Shown: positions 11,589-21,310 of the stretch, piece after piece
How the letters are laid out: each line of letters opens with the position of its first letter
How positions within the stretch are numbered: the first letter of the stretch is position 1
DNA from: Closterium sp. Naga37s-1
Taxonomy: Eukaryota; Streptophyta; Zygnematophyceae; Desmidiales; Closteriaceae
Length of the DNA: 64,000 nt
Direction: 5' to 3'
Assembly (NCBI GenBank): GCA_947471745.1
Contig: CANJKZ010000172.1
Coordinates: forward strand, 2,500,501-2,564,500
The notes under the pieces: model-generated
Database searches by the model: none
Told to the model about the DNA's origin: nothing
What the model saw: only the letters and a program-made list of their open reading frames with translations
Program-made: the position numbers and the translations under genes

Positions 11589-13528
11589 GAGCAGGGGGCC
11601 GACAGCTGACCTGACGCAGACGCAGACGCAGCTACCTGAGGGGACTTAGTGGTCAGTGTGTACAGGTCCGACCCCGGCTGCCGAGTGAAGGTAGCCAGGT
11701 GGCGACCCGTCCGGGCACACGTGCAGTATGTCACACGCTCGTAGGCAGGGGTGAACTGGTGGACACCCCCGTCCTGAAGTGCACTACCTGCCACCAAGTT
11801 CGTAGAGAACGAGGGGAGGTAGAGACCTGACAGTGTGCCCGACGGGACCGCAGGACAAGGGAGGGCAGTGGAGGAGGTCGCAATGACCGGACCCCCAGAG
11901 GGGTCAGCGAGGGAGACCGCAACTGGCCGAGCAAGCTGCTCTAGGGCAGTGCGGTCACGAAAGAAACAGCGAGAAGCACCTGAGTCCAGTGTGAAGGTGT
12001 GCAGTGCCTCAGCAGACTCAGTACCAGAGGGCGCAGACTCACGAGCACCTAGAGCAGCAGCCTCACCAGCACCTGGGGCAGCAGACACGCGAGCACCTGG
12101 AGCGGCAGTCTCACCAGCACCTGGGGCAACAGACGCACAGGCACCTAGAGCGGCAGCCTCACTGGTCCTAATGCCCGGGTCAGGCGGGTCTCCACTAATA
12201 GTCAATGCATACATGGCACCAAGGATAGTATCAAAGTCAAGAGCAAAGACATCAATATTCTTTTTCATCAGATCAGCCCAGCGGGGCAGCTCAGTGGCGT
12301 CAGGAAACTGTGCACGCCAGGCGTCGTCGAGACGATAGAAGCAGCGGTGTGCCGTGTGGAACCTCCCACAGGTCTGGCCAGTGCGGTCACCTGTGCGGAG
12401 GAGGTACGGGCAGGTACCTCCACCCCCAGACCCCCCACGCTGAGAGTACCACTCACGGAGCTGCTGGGAGGTCGGGGTCTCGCTGGGACGCTGCTGCTGC
12501 TGTCTCTGGCCACCACCGACCCCTCCACGCTGCTGCACCGCCCCACCGCGCCCGCCACCAGCTCCACCGCCGCCACCACTACCACCACCACCCCCGCCAC
12601 CCCCACTACCGCCGCCGCCACCACCCCCTCCTCCGCCACTGACCCCCCCCCCACCAGCACCACTCCCACCACCGCCACCACCCCCGCCTCCTCCACCCCC
12701 TCCACTGCCGCCACCCCCGCCTCCACCTCCGCCACCCTTGCCCCCCTTGCCCTTGCCGCTCTTGCGCCTCCAACTAGGAGCAGACGCAGCCCCGACCTCC
12801 TCAGCACCGAGGTAGTCGACAGCAGCAGCAGATGCAATGGAGGGGAGAAGGGGGACGGGGGAACACCCCTCAAAGAAGGGAGTGCGAGGGTCACCACGAG
12901 AGGCACCTACAGCTACAATACTCTTCTCAGCTGCAAGGAGCTCCTTCTCGAGCAGGTCGACAGTGAGGTCAGTGGGGGAAAGGGCAAGAAACTGGTCCCT
13001 GACAGTGCGAAGGGAGTCAGGGAGGCGGGTGACTAGGTGGTACAGTGTGAGGTACATCGGGGGGGGGTTCTTGGCAAGGAAATCGGGTGGGAGTGCGGCA
13101 CGGTAGCGGAGGTCACTGGTACGGAGGTGAGTGATGAGGTCAGCTACTGTGGCAAAGGCGGACAGATCGGGGAAGAGGTAGGGCAGGGAGAGACGGCCTA
13201 TCGTAGTAGTGGCAGGGGAGGAGTAGCGCGCAACTACAGCATCGTATAGCTCCTTAGCGGTCTTATGCTGGCCGAAGTGCTCGCGCTCATCTAACGACAG
13301 GTGGCTGCGAACGGCTAGGCGAGCGTGAGCGTCACGGGTCTGCCACTGTGAGCGAGCTGTACTGTCAGCGGTAGCAGCAGGTGCGAGAGCTACGCCGGAC
13401 GTGTGGTCAAACAGAGAAACATCGTCCTTGGCAGTGATCTGGAGGAACAGGTGCAGGTCATCGAGCCAAACGTCAAACTTAATCGGGCGGCCCTCAGAGT
13501 CATAGGTGAGAACTGTAGGACTAGCCAT
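11297..13528 (-). pseudogene. Cop-B gag, protease and integrase N-terminus
   Basis: It starts at a real ATG (13528-13526; MASPTV) directly downstream of a (GTAGCA)n tract. The first 230 residues or so form the gag core (WLDDLHLFLQ, LVTRLPDSL, LLEKELLAAEKS). A Gly-rich low-complexity segment follows, then the widened zinc knuckle (C-X13-C-X3-H-X4-C), the DAILGAMYAL-like block, the protease motif FTLDSGASRCFF and the integrase zinc domain (HHRLGHPS, CLPC). The frame is lost just after CVEG: one G is missing from a GGGG run near 11421 relative to Cop-D, so the last 40 or so residues of this frame are not native. Confidence 0.88.
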
Positions 13529-14179
13529 AGTGGCAGTAGCAGCAGTAGCAGTAGCAGCAGTAGCAGTAGTAGTAGCAGTAGTAGCAGTAGTAGCTGTAGC
13601 AGGAACAGGAACAGCAGTTGCTATAGGTGGGGCGGCGCGGCTCGATCAGGGCGGCGCGACTCGGGCGGCGCGACTCGGGCGGCGCGACTCGGGCAGGCAG
13701 GGCGGCGCGACGGCGGGCCTATGCTCGGTGCGCGGTGGCGCCTAAGGTGCGGCTGTGCGCGGGCCGCGGCTGCGTTCGTGCTGGCGGCGGCCGAAGGGGA
13801 CGTGGCGGCGGTCGACGAGCGGCTAGCGGGCCGCACTAGGTGTCGCGGCGGCGGCCTAAGGGGACGCAGCGGCGGTCGACGGGCGGCTAGCGGGCTGCGC
13901 GTGGGCGGCGACGACGGCGCGAGGGGCTAGCGGGCTACGCGCTCAGGAAACGGGCCGCGCACGGGCGGCTAGCGGGCTACGCGACGGGAAAACGGGCCGC
14001 GCGCGCGGGTTGCTAGCGGCTGCGCACGGGCAGCGTAAGAGGAGAGGAGGCGCGCGAGGGCGCACTAGGAGCGAGGCGCACGAGGGCGCTAGGAAAGGAC
14101 GGCGCACGAGGGCGCTTCGAGCGGAAACGGTGGGCCCTAAGAACGGTCCTAGGTTCCTAACCCTAGGCTTGTAATACCA
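13529..14179. repeat. Repeat leader of Cop-B
   Basis: It contains a (GTAGCA)n tract at 13530-13615 touching the gag start, then repeats built on GGCGGCGCGACTCG (13630-13710), then diffuse GCGGGCTAGCGGGCTACGCG-type units. No gene is supported. The Ser-rich and Arg-rich open frames are shadows of the repeats. Confidence 0.75.
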
Positions 14180-14305
14180 TGTCAGAATCAGTGAAGTGGT
14201 TGAACTAGGAAAGTTGGGAGTACAAGTATGAAACCCTAGAGATTGTACCCCCTAAGGCTAAACCCACTACAGCCTACAGAACACAAACATATACAATGTT
14301 TGACA
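14180..14305 (-). repeat. 5' LTR of Cop-B
   Basis: Identical to 6992-7117. The minus-strand primer site begins at once inside it with TGGTATTACAAGCC, matching the iMet-type site only in its first six bases. The right flank CCACC (14306-14310) completes the target duplication. Confidence 0.95.
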
Positions 14306-14366
14306 CCACCCTGAGCTTGACCTTGCCTTGTTCTCTTGCTTGTCCCCCACGTTGCCTATGGGGGTG

Positions 14367-14487
14367 TGTCAGAACTATACTCTAGGCTGTAGTGGGGCAC
14401 TCCTTATGGGGTACAGCACTGTTAGGTTTTGCCTATACAAACCTTGTACTGTTCTCATTCTAGTCATTCCTCGTTCTATTCTTCACA
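14367..14487 (+). repeat. 3' LTR of Cop-A (121 bp)
   Basis: It begins TGTCAGAAC right after the purine tract CCTATGGGGGTG and ends CTTCACA. It is diverged from, but alignable with, the LTRs of Cop-B and Cop-D (shared GGCTGTAGTGGG and GGGGTACA blocks). There is no TATA box within it. Confidence 0.8.
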
Positions 14488-14491
14488 AAAT

Positions 14492-14695
14492 CGACTCTGA
14501 TTACCAAGCGTCACAGGATCGAATTTCCACTCGAGAATGATGCACTAAAGGTGAATACAAGGCGTAATCTCGCCATAATCCAAAGTGTCAATGGGCTTGC
14601 GTGCTTATGCGCACTAATGATTATTTATTCCAGAAGAGCGCGTTCCCGAAGGTTCGGCTTATCTGTTGTTTCTATGTATTTCTGAGTATGAATAC
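14492..14695. repeat. LTR-H fragment with flipped centre
   Basis: The first 70 bp or so (GACTCTGATTACCAAG, then TCGAATTTCCACTCGAG) match 22047-22120 in the same orientation. The following central part (GCGTAATCTCGCCATAATCC and on) matches the same LTR in the opposite orientation. The LTR has roughly 50-bp terminal inverted repeats, which would allow such a flip. Confidence 0.7.
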
Positions 14696-15842
14696 GGGCG
14701 CGGGCGCGGCGGGCGGGCAGGCGGGCGGCGCGGGCGCGGCGGGCAGGCGGCGCGGGCGCGGCGGGCGGGTGGGCGGCGCGGGCGCGGCGGGCGGGCGCGG
14801 CGGGCGGGCGGGCGGGCGGGCGGGCGCGGCCGGCGGGCGGGCGGGCGGACGGTGCGGGCACGGCCGGCGTGCGGGGCGGGCGGGCGGGCGCGGCCGGCCG
14901 ACGAGCGGGCGGGGCGGGCCCTACTGTGCTCGTACAAAACTCACCTCAAGCAACTTGTATGACTGAGAAATAGCACATTATGCCCCTTGCGGAGTTTGAT
15001 ATGTGACAAACCCATATCCTCTGAGAATAACACAAAGGAAGGGAAAAAAATACATGCAACAATATTTAAGACATAAGACATGCAACTACATGCAACTATA
15101 TTTTTAAATAAATTGCGTGGCAGGACAAGAGTAGAACAATAACAAAAGCGAAACAGAAGAAAGCAGTCACAAGCAATAACAGAACCAATTTCGACATACA
15201 CACCAAGTAACCACTCCAACTTACGTTGGTTCCTTAGATGTCTTACGTTTCATTGCACATTCTTGAATCTCCCCCATCTGTATGTACAACACTGGGCTAG
15301 CAGCAGTCACTGTAGTTGTAATCGGTGAATCAATAACAGTGGCAACAGGTAGATAACACCAGCTCCCCTTGGCAAACGACCCAGATGTGTGGTTCCTTCG
15401 GCGTTGGCCGTACCACGTTCCTCGATGGCTTAGCAATGACACGTTCTTGTTCGCATGATTTTTTACCTTGTGAATTTCCACGACATACTTGAACATAAGA
15501 GAAACAACAAAAGTGGAGAAGAAAAATCAGGGAGCAAGCGAGATATAGAGAAATGAGAATTCAAAGATCCACCCCCTCCCTTTTTCCCGCTCCTTGGATC
15601 CCCCTCGTCCCCCTTTCTCCCTCCCTTCCTCGCTCCCTCCCTCATTGCTCCCTTCCTCCCTGCTCACTATCTCCCTCCTTGCTCCCTTCCCCCTGCCTAA
15701 CTGCCACGCTGTCTGCCTGCTTGCGTGCCTAACTGCTTGCGTGGCTGCCTGCCTACCTCGCTGATTGCCTAACTCGCTACCTGGCTTCCTTGCTGCCCAC
15801 CTGCAACGATGCATGCCTGCCTTGCTGCTTTCTTGTGCCTAC
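14696..15842. other. Gene-free stretch: GGC-rich satellite, AT-rich block, CT-rich block
   Basis: 14696-14925 is a dense GCGGGCGGGCGCG repeat. 14940-15540 is AT-richer with no recognised protein, although it could be an intron or 3' region of the kinesin relic that follows. 15560-15830 is CT-rich with CCTCCCTCCTTGCTC and TGCCTGCC-like repeats. No gene is supported. Confidence 0.6.
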
Positions 15843-16111
15843 CTCAAGGAGTTCTTCGTCTCATCGAAGTGCGGATCCGAAGTAGAGACATTGGCAATCA
15901 TGAGGGTCTTGGAGTTTCCACCCAAAGAGTCCGCCAACACCATTGTGAGTTTATCCCCGCGATACGAGGGGAGTTCCTTCTCCTTCAACGCTCGGATCAC
16001 TTTGTGGAGGGCAAGTAGACCCAAGTTGATCGCCTTTGACTCAGCCATCCGCACGCCCTCCGCGCTCGTCTGGCTTTGCTTCTCCGAACCAGCAAGGTCC
16101 ACAAATGAAAG
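15843..16111 (-). pseudogene. Kinesin switch-II exon, copy 1 (269 bp)
   Basis: Bounded by a CTGCAG acceptor (16112-16117) and a GAG/GTAGGC donor (15842 downward). It is open throughout and reads LSFVDLAGSEK, then AESKAINLGLLALHKVIRAL, then DKLTMVLADSLGGNSKT. Conserved kinesin residues are kept in this copy. Confidence 0.8.
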
Positions 16112-16367
16112 CTGCAGTAGGGCAACGACAACATAAGGAAGAAGGGGGGTAATGTGGAGGAGTGAGTGAGTGATCACACCTACTTAAACCTGCTCAGGAT
16201 CTCACTGCAATATCAATACATATACATATATATATATATTTTTTTTTTTTTAAGTCTCACTCCTTTCCTCTCTCTCATACTCTCTTCAATTCTTCCCCCC
16301 TCCCCTCTCGATCTTGCTCCTGTCATTCTCTACCAGCTCCTCACATTCCCTCCTTTCTTGTGCCTGC

Positions 16368-16636
16368 CTCAAGAAGTTCTTCATCTCATCGAAGTGCGGA
16401 TCCGAAGTAGAGACATTATCAATCATGAGGGTCTTGAAGTTTCCACCCAAAGAGTCCACCAACACCGTTGTGAGTTTATCCTCACGATACGAGGGGAGGT
16501 CCTTCTCCTTCAACGCTCGGATCACTTTGTGGAGGGCAAGTAGACCAAAGTTGATCGCCTTTGACTCAGCCATCCGCACGCCCTCCGCGCTCGTCTGGCT
16601 TTGCTTCTCCGAACCAGCAAGGTCCACAAATGAAAG
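16368..16636 (-). pseudogene. Kinesin switch-II exon, copy 2 (269 bp)
   Basis: This is a tandem duplicate of 15843-16111 with the same length and acceptor. Its donor is GC (GAG/GCAGGC) instead of GT, and the conserved GGNSKT is GGNFKT. Flanking intron sequence is duplicated too (unit about 520 bp). 269 is not a multiple of three, so using both copies in one mRNA would shift the frame. Confidence 0.8.
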
Positions 16637-17516
16637 CTGCAGTAGGGCAACGACAACATAAGGAAGAAGGGGGGTAATGTGGAGGAGTGAGTGAGTGATC
16701 ATACCTGCTCAGGATCTCACTGCACTATAGTATTAATTTCAACAGTCCCACTCTTTTCCTCTCTCATACTCTCTTTTATTCTTCCCCCCTCCCCTCTCGA
16801 TCTTGCTTCTGTCATTCTCTACCAGCTCCTCACATTCCCTCCTGCATAGCCCCTGACCACTTTCGACCTCTTATATTGTCCCCCATTGCCCTCCCATTTC
16901 AACCTTACTAGTGGTAATTTGGCCCGTCTGCTCATCGCGTGTCTTGATGTTGAGGCACAGCACCACATGAGGGCGCGAGCTCGACAACTCGCCTCGTCAA
17001 GCCCTATTCAACAAGCTCCTCAACATCCAATGTGCTGTTTATTTTGACACGTGCAGAAAGAAATGAACATATTGTGTGAGAACGTGAGGCAAGACATGAC
17101 CACGTGAACAGGAAGTAAGAAAGGCAAGCGACGAGGTGGGCATGTATGGTGGAATTTAAAAGAATTCTTTAAACCGGACATTGCAATAAAACCTCGACAG
17201 TCTTTGATGTTGGATCCAGCAGGTCCCGTACCTTCTCCTGGTACACCTCCAGCATGTAAGCCCGCATGCGTGACATGTAAGAAAGGGGCAATGACAAATA
17301 TATGATTAAACAATGTTGAATATGTGGGAAAACAATACTTACAAGGCTAAAGTTTGCCAACATGTAGTAACTGACGGTCAAGTCTCGAGGGTTGTTGCGT
17401 ATCACATTGAAGACCTTTTTGAATCCCACGTGGAATAATGTCAGGTTCCGCCTTAATCCCAATCATTGTGTATGTCTTCCCACTCCCAACCTGCTCGTAG
17501 ATGCATACGTTGTAAC

Positions 17517-17728
17517 TGTCACAAGCTGATCGAATCAAGACCTACAAGTGGCGGGATGGTAGGAAAAACGGGAAATTTCTTTATGAGTTTATGAATGGGC
17601 ATGGAAAGATACTTGGAGAACTGCGCCCGACTTGCCACAGCATGCCAGCAGCACTCGACTTGCCACTGCATGCCAACAGCACCCGACTTGCCATAGCCAT
17701 CAATCACTGCAGGATTTTCCTTACCCTG
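17517..17728. repeat. Host direct repeat, left copy (partner 18911-19115)
   Basis: The two copies match closely. Each contains the 5' end of the kinesin P-loop exon (VLIRSACD), its splice acceptor, upstream intron sequence and a minisatellite of about 31 bp built on CGACTTGCCACTGCATGCCA. Together they bracket the copia fragment. Confidence 0.8.
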
Positions 17729-17740
17729 GTTTAGCTCCTC

Positions 17741-18514
17741 ACACATGGTGCAGTAGGTCCTTCAGCGCTTCGACTTCTCGTGGTCCTCACTACAGCCCAC
17801 TCCTCTGACTACAGGCCAATGGCTCTCAGCTCCACCTTCGGACGAGTCCGTAGAGCCAAGTGGTCCGTACCCAGAGCTTGTGGATTGCCTCATGTACCTG
17901 ATGACGTGCACACGACCTGACCTCGCGTACCCTCTCAGCCTCCTGGCTCGCTACGTGGCTCCCGGTAGACACCGAAAGGTGCACTAAGATGCTGCGAAGA
18001 GGGTACTGCGTTACTTGTGCAGTACATCGGGCATGGGGTGTGTGCTTCTAGGGCTGACGATCAGACGACTCACCGGTCTACACATGGGTACAGCTTTAGC
18101 CTAGGCGCTGATTCTGTCTCGTGGAGGTCCACTCGCTCGTCTTCTGTACTTAGTTCCAGCTGTGAGGCGGACATCTACGCTGGGGCTATGGCTGCACAGT
18201 AGCTCTGCTGGCTGACCTACCTGCTGACCGACTTGGGTGAGAGGCCTCGTTCTCCTCCAGTTGTGTACGTCGACAACAAGGCGATGATTGCCTTGTGTCA
18301 GGACCAGAGACTGGAGCACAGAACGAAGCACATTGCTCTCTGTTACTTCCTCACGCGAGAGCTGCAGCAGCGTGGTCAGCTTCGTCTTGCGTACGTGGCC
18401 ACACAGGCCAACACTGCTGATGCCTTCGCCAAGGCCCTTGGGTCTAGTGATCATCAGCGTTTCTGCCCAGCTCTTGGGCTTGTGCACACTCTGCCTCACT
18501 TGCTTGTCTCTTGA
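17741..18514 (+). pseudogene. Copia reverse transcriptase tail and RNase H, decayed
   Basis: It reads GCLMYLMTCTRPDLAYP-like sequence (here starting DCLMYL), then SVSWRSTRSSSVLSSSCEADIY, VDNKAMIALC and a terminal HLLVS, colinear with Cop-D 51720-52532. In-frame stops and a small deletion near 18045 make it non-functional. Confidence 0.85.
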
Positions 18515-18768
18515 TCTTGTCTTGCCCCTGTTGTACACTGATGTATATGAATATACCTGCATGCTTACACTTGGTAAGTTGTGATCAGTGTACTGCTCTT
18601 GCTATTATAAACTCTGTATGTGAACTGGCCTTGTGGCTTCTTACTTGTGCTTGGAATGCATGGTGATCTTAAGATCCACCCTGAGCTTTGTTTTGCTTTG
18701 CTTCTTCTCTTGACTGGTCTTGTGACCCTTGCTTGCTTTGGCTATCCCCCACTTCGCCTATGGGGGTG

Positions 18769-18893
18769 TGTCAAAACATATATGCTTAGTTGTACCTAGG
18801 CTGTATTGGGGCTAGCTTTAGGGGGTACAAAAATCATCTCGACATTCTCCTTGTACCCCCTCCTTTGACCTAATCGATCATTCCCGTTTCACA
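18769..18893 (+). repeat. 3' LTR of the kinesin-intron copia fragment
   Basis: A 125-bp LTR from TGTCAAAAC to TTTCACA, immediately after CCTATGGGGGTG. It shares the GGCTGTATTGGGGCTAG and GGGGGTACA blocks with the family. Confidence 0.8.
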
Positions 18894-18910
18894 TAGTTCT
18901 TACCAAAACC

Positions 18911-19115
18911 GTCACAAGCTGATTGAATCAATACCTACAAGTGGCGGGATGGTAGGAAAAACGGGAAATTTCTTTATGAGTTTATGAAGGGGCATGAAAA
19001 GATACTTGGAGAACTGCACCCGACTTGCCACTGCATGCCAGCAGCACTCGACTTGCCACTGCATGCCAGAAGGACCCGACTTGCCATTGCCATCAATCGC
19101 TGCAGAATTCTCCTT
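18911..19115. repeat. Host direct repeat, right copy
   Basis: Partner of 17517-17728. It lies immediately beyond the copia 3' LTR and a 17-bp spacer. The duplicated exon end here is diverged by two bases. Confidence 0.8.
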
Positions 19116-19340
19116 ACCCTCTCCTTTTCTAAACCCTAAACCATAAACCCAAAACCATCTCCATCACAGGCTCTCATCAAGCGAGCATACAGTATGTCAA
19201 AGGCACATGGTCTCTTCCGTGAGAGTACGACGGCTTATGCTGGCTTTGCTAGCTTGCCTGGAATTTATTATGCTATTACTAGCTTAGGTTTTAACTATCA
19301 TGCATAGATATGTTTGATTTCCTAGGTTAGGTGCATTCCT

Positions 19341-19600
19341 ATATGTTATTATAGTTATAGCACCGAACCAGGCTACGTGTACCGAACTCAAGCCTTTTCG
19401 GTTCCCACCGAATTGCTTTCTACCGAGTTCGGGAAGGTTCTGTTTGGGACGCTTCGTGACCCTCAGAACATTCGCGTAACACCTGGGTTACCTGCCTTGT
19501 GTCGAGCCTATATATAGCCTCGCCTTGTACCCAGGTGGATCATTCAATAGATTTATCTTTCCTGAACCAGATCTTCACATCTTCAGTGGGAGATGTTTTC
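19341..19600 (+). repeat. LTR-G fragment 1
   Basis: Alignable with 22309-22540: shared GTTATRGCACCG, CCACCGAATT, GACGCTTCGTGACC-like and CTATATATAGCCTCG (a plausible TATA box) blocks and TTGTACCCAGGTG. It has no primer site and runs into the first kinesin exon region, so it is a decayed fragment. Confidence 0.65.
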
Positions 19601-19829
19601 ATTCTGCACTCTTACCTCAATGCCTTTGAACACTTTCTCGTGTTCTGCACCCGGATCATAGACATGGTCGAATGTATAAGGTGTATCCCTTCCATCACTA
19701 GACCAATGTTGTACGGTGCGCTCGTCCCGAAATGTGACCACCCCCGTATGACCCTTTTGTGACGGGCGGCATCGTACGATTGCACGTTTGCATGAGTGGG
19801 GGCAACAGGAAACGAAGGATTTAAGATGA

Positions 19830-21300
19830 CACATTTTTTTGACTGGAACTGGATGGAAAAAATTGACAAACATTAACTGCGTTTGCACACTACTTAAGAG
19901 CACTCATCTTGCATCTCGTTATGCAGCCGTTGCCGCTTTGAGCGCTCCTCCAAGAACTACTTCTCCAAATCATTCATCTGAGCTTCCAATGTCTGTATCA
20001 TATGCACATATAGAAGAGTGATATTTAGTTTTGATGACCAATATGAATAATGTGGGGGTATGGCGGGTACAGTAACAAGAAGATGGAGAGAGAATCAAGA
20101 AGGCAGAAAGAGAGACAAACTGGTGAGGAACGAAACAAAAATGTTTGGGAGGTAGATATGCTGGAGGAGAGAGAAGCCCGCAGGGGGGAGAGAATCGAAC
20201 GTTCAACTTGCATCATTTGACAGACGTCTTGCAGATGCTCCACCCTCTGTCAACGGGAGTTGTGTATTGGACCCGTCCTTGCTTGGGCGGAGCCGACTTC
20301 GTGGTCGGGTGTGCGAGAGGTGCTTCCGACCTGCAGCAGTGGGCAAGTTGGTCGACGCGTTCGTCGACTTGCGCGGGATCACTGCGATGGCGCCGATTTC
20401 GGGAGGGCACCGACTTCGGGAGGTCGACTGGGCGGTCGACCTGCGAGGGTGTCGACTTGGTGACGCCGACTTGGGGAAGCCGACGTGGTGTGGTCGGCTA
20501 ACAGCTGAGCTGGCCGACCTGGAGTTGGTCGACCAGAAGTGTGGTCGACTTGGCGTGGTCGACCGGATGTGGTCGTCGACCTGGGTGGTTGACGGGCACG
20601 AGGAGAAGTCTCTGGTCCACGTGGTTGCCCGGTTGACCAGGTTACCCAGGCGACGGGGTTCTGCAGAGGAGCGCGACAGTCACCCAGGTGGTTCTGGCGA
20701 GGTCGACCATGGTGGTGGTATCTCGAGGTCGACGTGGCTGATCAGGTGCAGTCGTTGGCACGTGGACGACTTGGCCGCGAGCATCTGCGAAGCGGGTGCC
20801 TTGCTACAGCGTTGGCACGCCGTCGACCTGCAGCGTTGTCAGACCGCGACTTTGCACTGTTGGAGCGTGATCGACCTTGTCGTGCTGGACCGTGGTTATC
20901 CGTGCTGCGCTGGTAGTCGACCTGCATGCTAGCAAGCGTCTGATGTAGTCAATGTTGCTTTGCCTTGTTCAACCATCGTTGTCAATCTTTGCTAGTGAAA
21001 CTCTCGCCAAATTCCCCCGTGAATGTGCAAGTAGAGAACACACAAGCAAACACGTTAAGAAACGCTACGATCACTAGCAAAGATTCTGCTTACGTCGCAA
21101 TTTTCGCCATGACACGCGCTTTCAACCGAAGTCGTTAGATCCGTCGCGCGTCGGTCTCGCAATTTCTGCATCGCTTGATATAGGTCCCGACAATTCGCGA
21201 TTCTCATCGCTATATCGCAAACGATTTCGCCAACAATTGAACTCACGATCCTGTTAAAAAAAACGCGCGAGAGGGGGTTATTGAAAAAAAAAGCGAAATG
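19830..21300. other. No gene seen; GTCGAC-rich block
   Basis: 20400-20935 is dense in TCGAC/GTCGAC and GACTTGG motifs and gives a 221-residue open frame with no recognisable domain. A B-box-like GTTCGATTC on the minus strand near 20190 is not part of a foldable tRNA. The remainder shows nothing I recognise. Confidence 0.5.
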
Positions 21301-21310
21301 TGGTGCTTAC

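Larger units (their letters stand above)
6992..14305 (-). mobile_element. Cop-B: complete Ty1/copia element, 7314 bp
   Basis: Both 126-bp LTRs (6992-7117 and 14180-14305) read base for base the same. The element is flanked by the direct repeat CCACC (6987-6991 and 14306-14310), the 5-bp target duplication expected of copia integrase. Read on the minus strand: 5' LTR, primer site starting TGGTAT, repeat leader, gag-protease (13528 to 11297), integrase-reverse transcriptase-RNase H (to 7353), purine tract (7118-7130) and 3' LTR. Identical LTRs indicate recent insertion, yet the coding region has a 1-bp deletion near 11421 and an amber codon at 11052-11054. It either moved in trans or was damaged since, or these are assembly errors. 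Confidence 0.95.
2414..14487 (+). mobile_element. Cop-A: Ty1/copia element split by two nested insertions
   Basis: The polyprotein occupies 2414-6828 and the 3' untranslated region continues to 6991. There it stops inside a block that resumes at 14306, on the far side of Cop-B, and runs through the purine tract (about 14355-14366) into the 3' LTR. The join is certain: Cop-D carries the uninterrupted version of the same 3' region (52681-52762), reading GATCCACC then CTGAGC exactly where Cop-B sits in Cop-A. The 5' LTR, gag and leader of Cop-A should lie left of the window, beyond Cop-0. Confidence 0.9.
17741..18893 (+). mobile_element. 5'-truncated copia fragment inside the kinesin intron
   Basis: A plus-strand fragment of the Cop-A/B/D family starts abruptly within the reverse transcriptase C-terminus (HMVQ motif) and continues through RNase H (17741-18514), the 3' untranslated region, the purine tract (18757-18768) and a 125-bp 3' LTR (18769-18893). 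Stops replace conserved residues, and roughly 40 bp are missing near 18045. It is flanked by a direct duplication of about 205 bp of host sequence (17517-17728 and 18911-19115), not by a 5-bp target duplication. Confidence 0.85.
15843..19790 (-). pseudogene. Kinesin motor-domain gene relic
   Basis: Minus-strand exon-like pieces follow the order of a kinesin motor. About 19790-19616 reads VRCRPSQKG through YTFDHVYDPGAEHEKVFKGIE and ends at a GTAAG donor. 17541 to about 17345 follows a TAG acceptor and has the P-loop GSGKTYTM. About 17260-17170 reads YMLEVYQEKVRDLLDP. About 17020-16904 is a switch-I-like piece reading SSRPH with a GT donor. The exon with VDLAGSE (switch II) and DSLGGN is present twice. 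Decay is visible: the AYGQTG preceding GSGKT is shortened to YEQV, the frame is lost after the P-loop near a run of five A, SSRSH is SSRPH, and one exon copy has a GC donor. Kinesins are ATP-driven microtubule motors; I cannot assign the subfamily. No C-terminal region was identified. Confidence 0.75.

Noticed and set aside
13403..13930. Poly-Ser open frame on the plus strand
   Set aside because: It is the complement of the (GTAGCA)n leader tract of Cop-B and has no protein features beyond the repeat.
19128..19145. Telomere-like CTAAACCCTAAACC
   Set aside because: Only about two units of the plant-type repeat; compatible with chance or a short promoter telobox, not a telomere.
20160..20260. 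Possible tRNA gene on the minus strand (GTTCGATTC)
   Set aside because: A B-box-like word is present, but no acceptor stem, D-arm or anticodon arm can be drawn around it.
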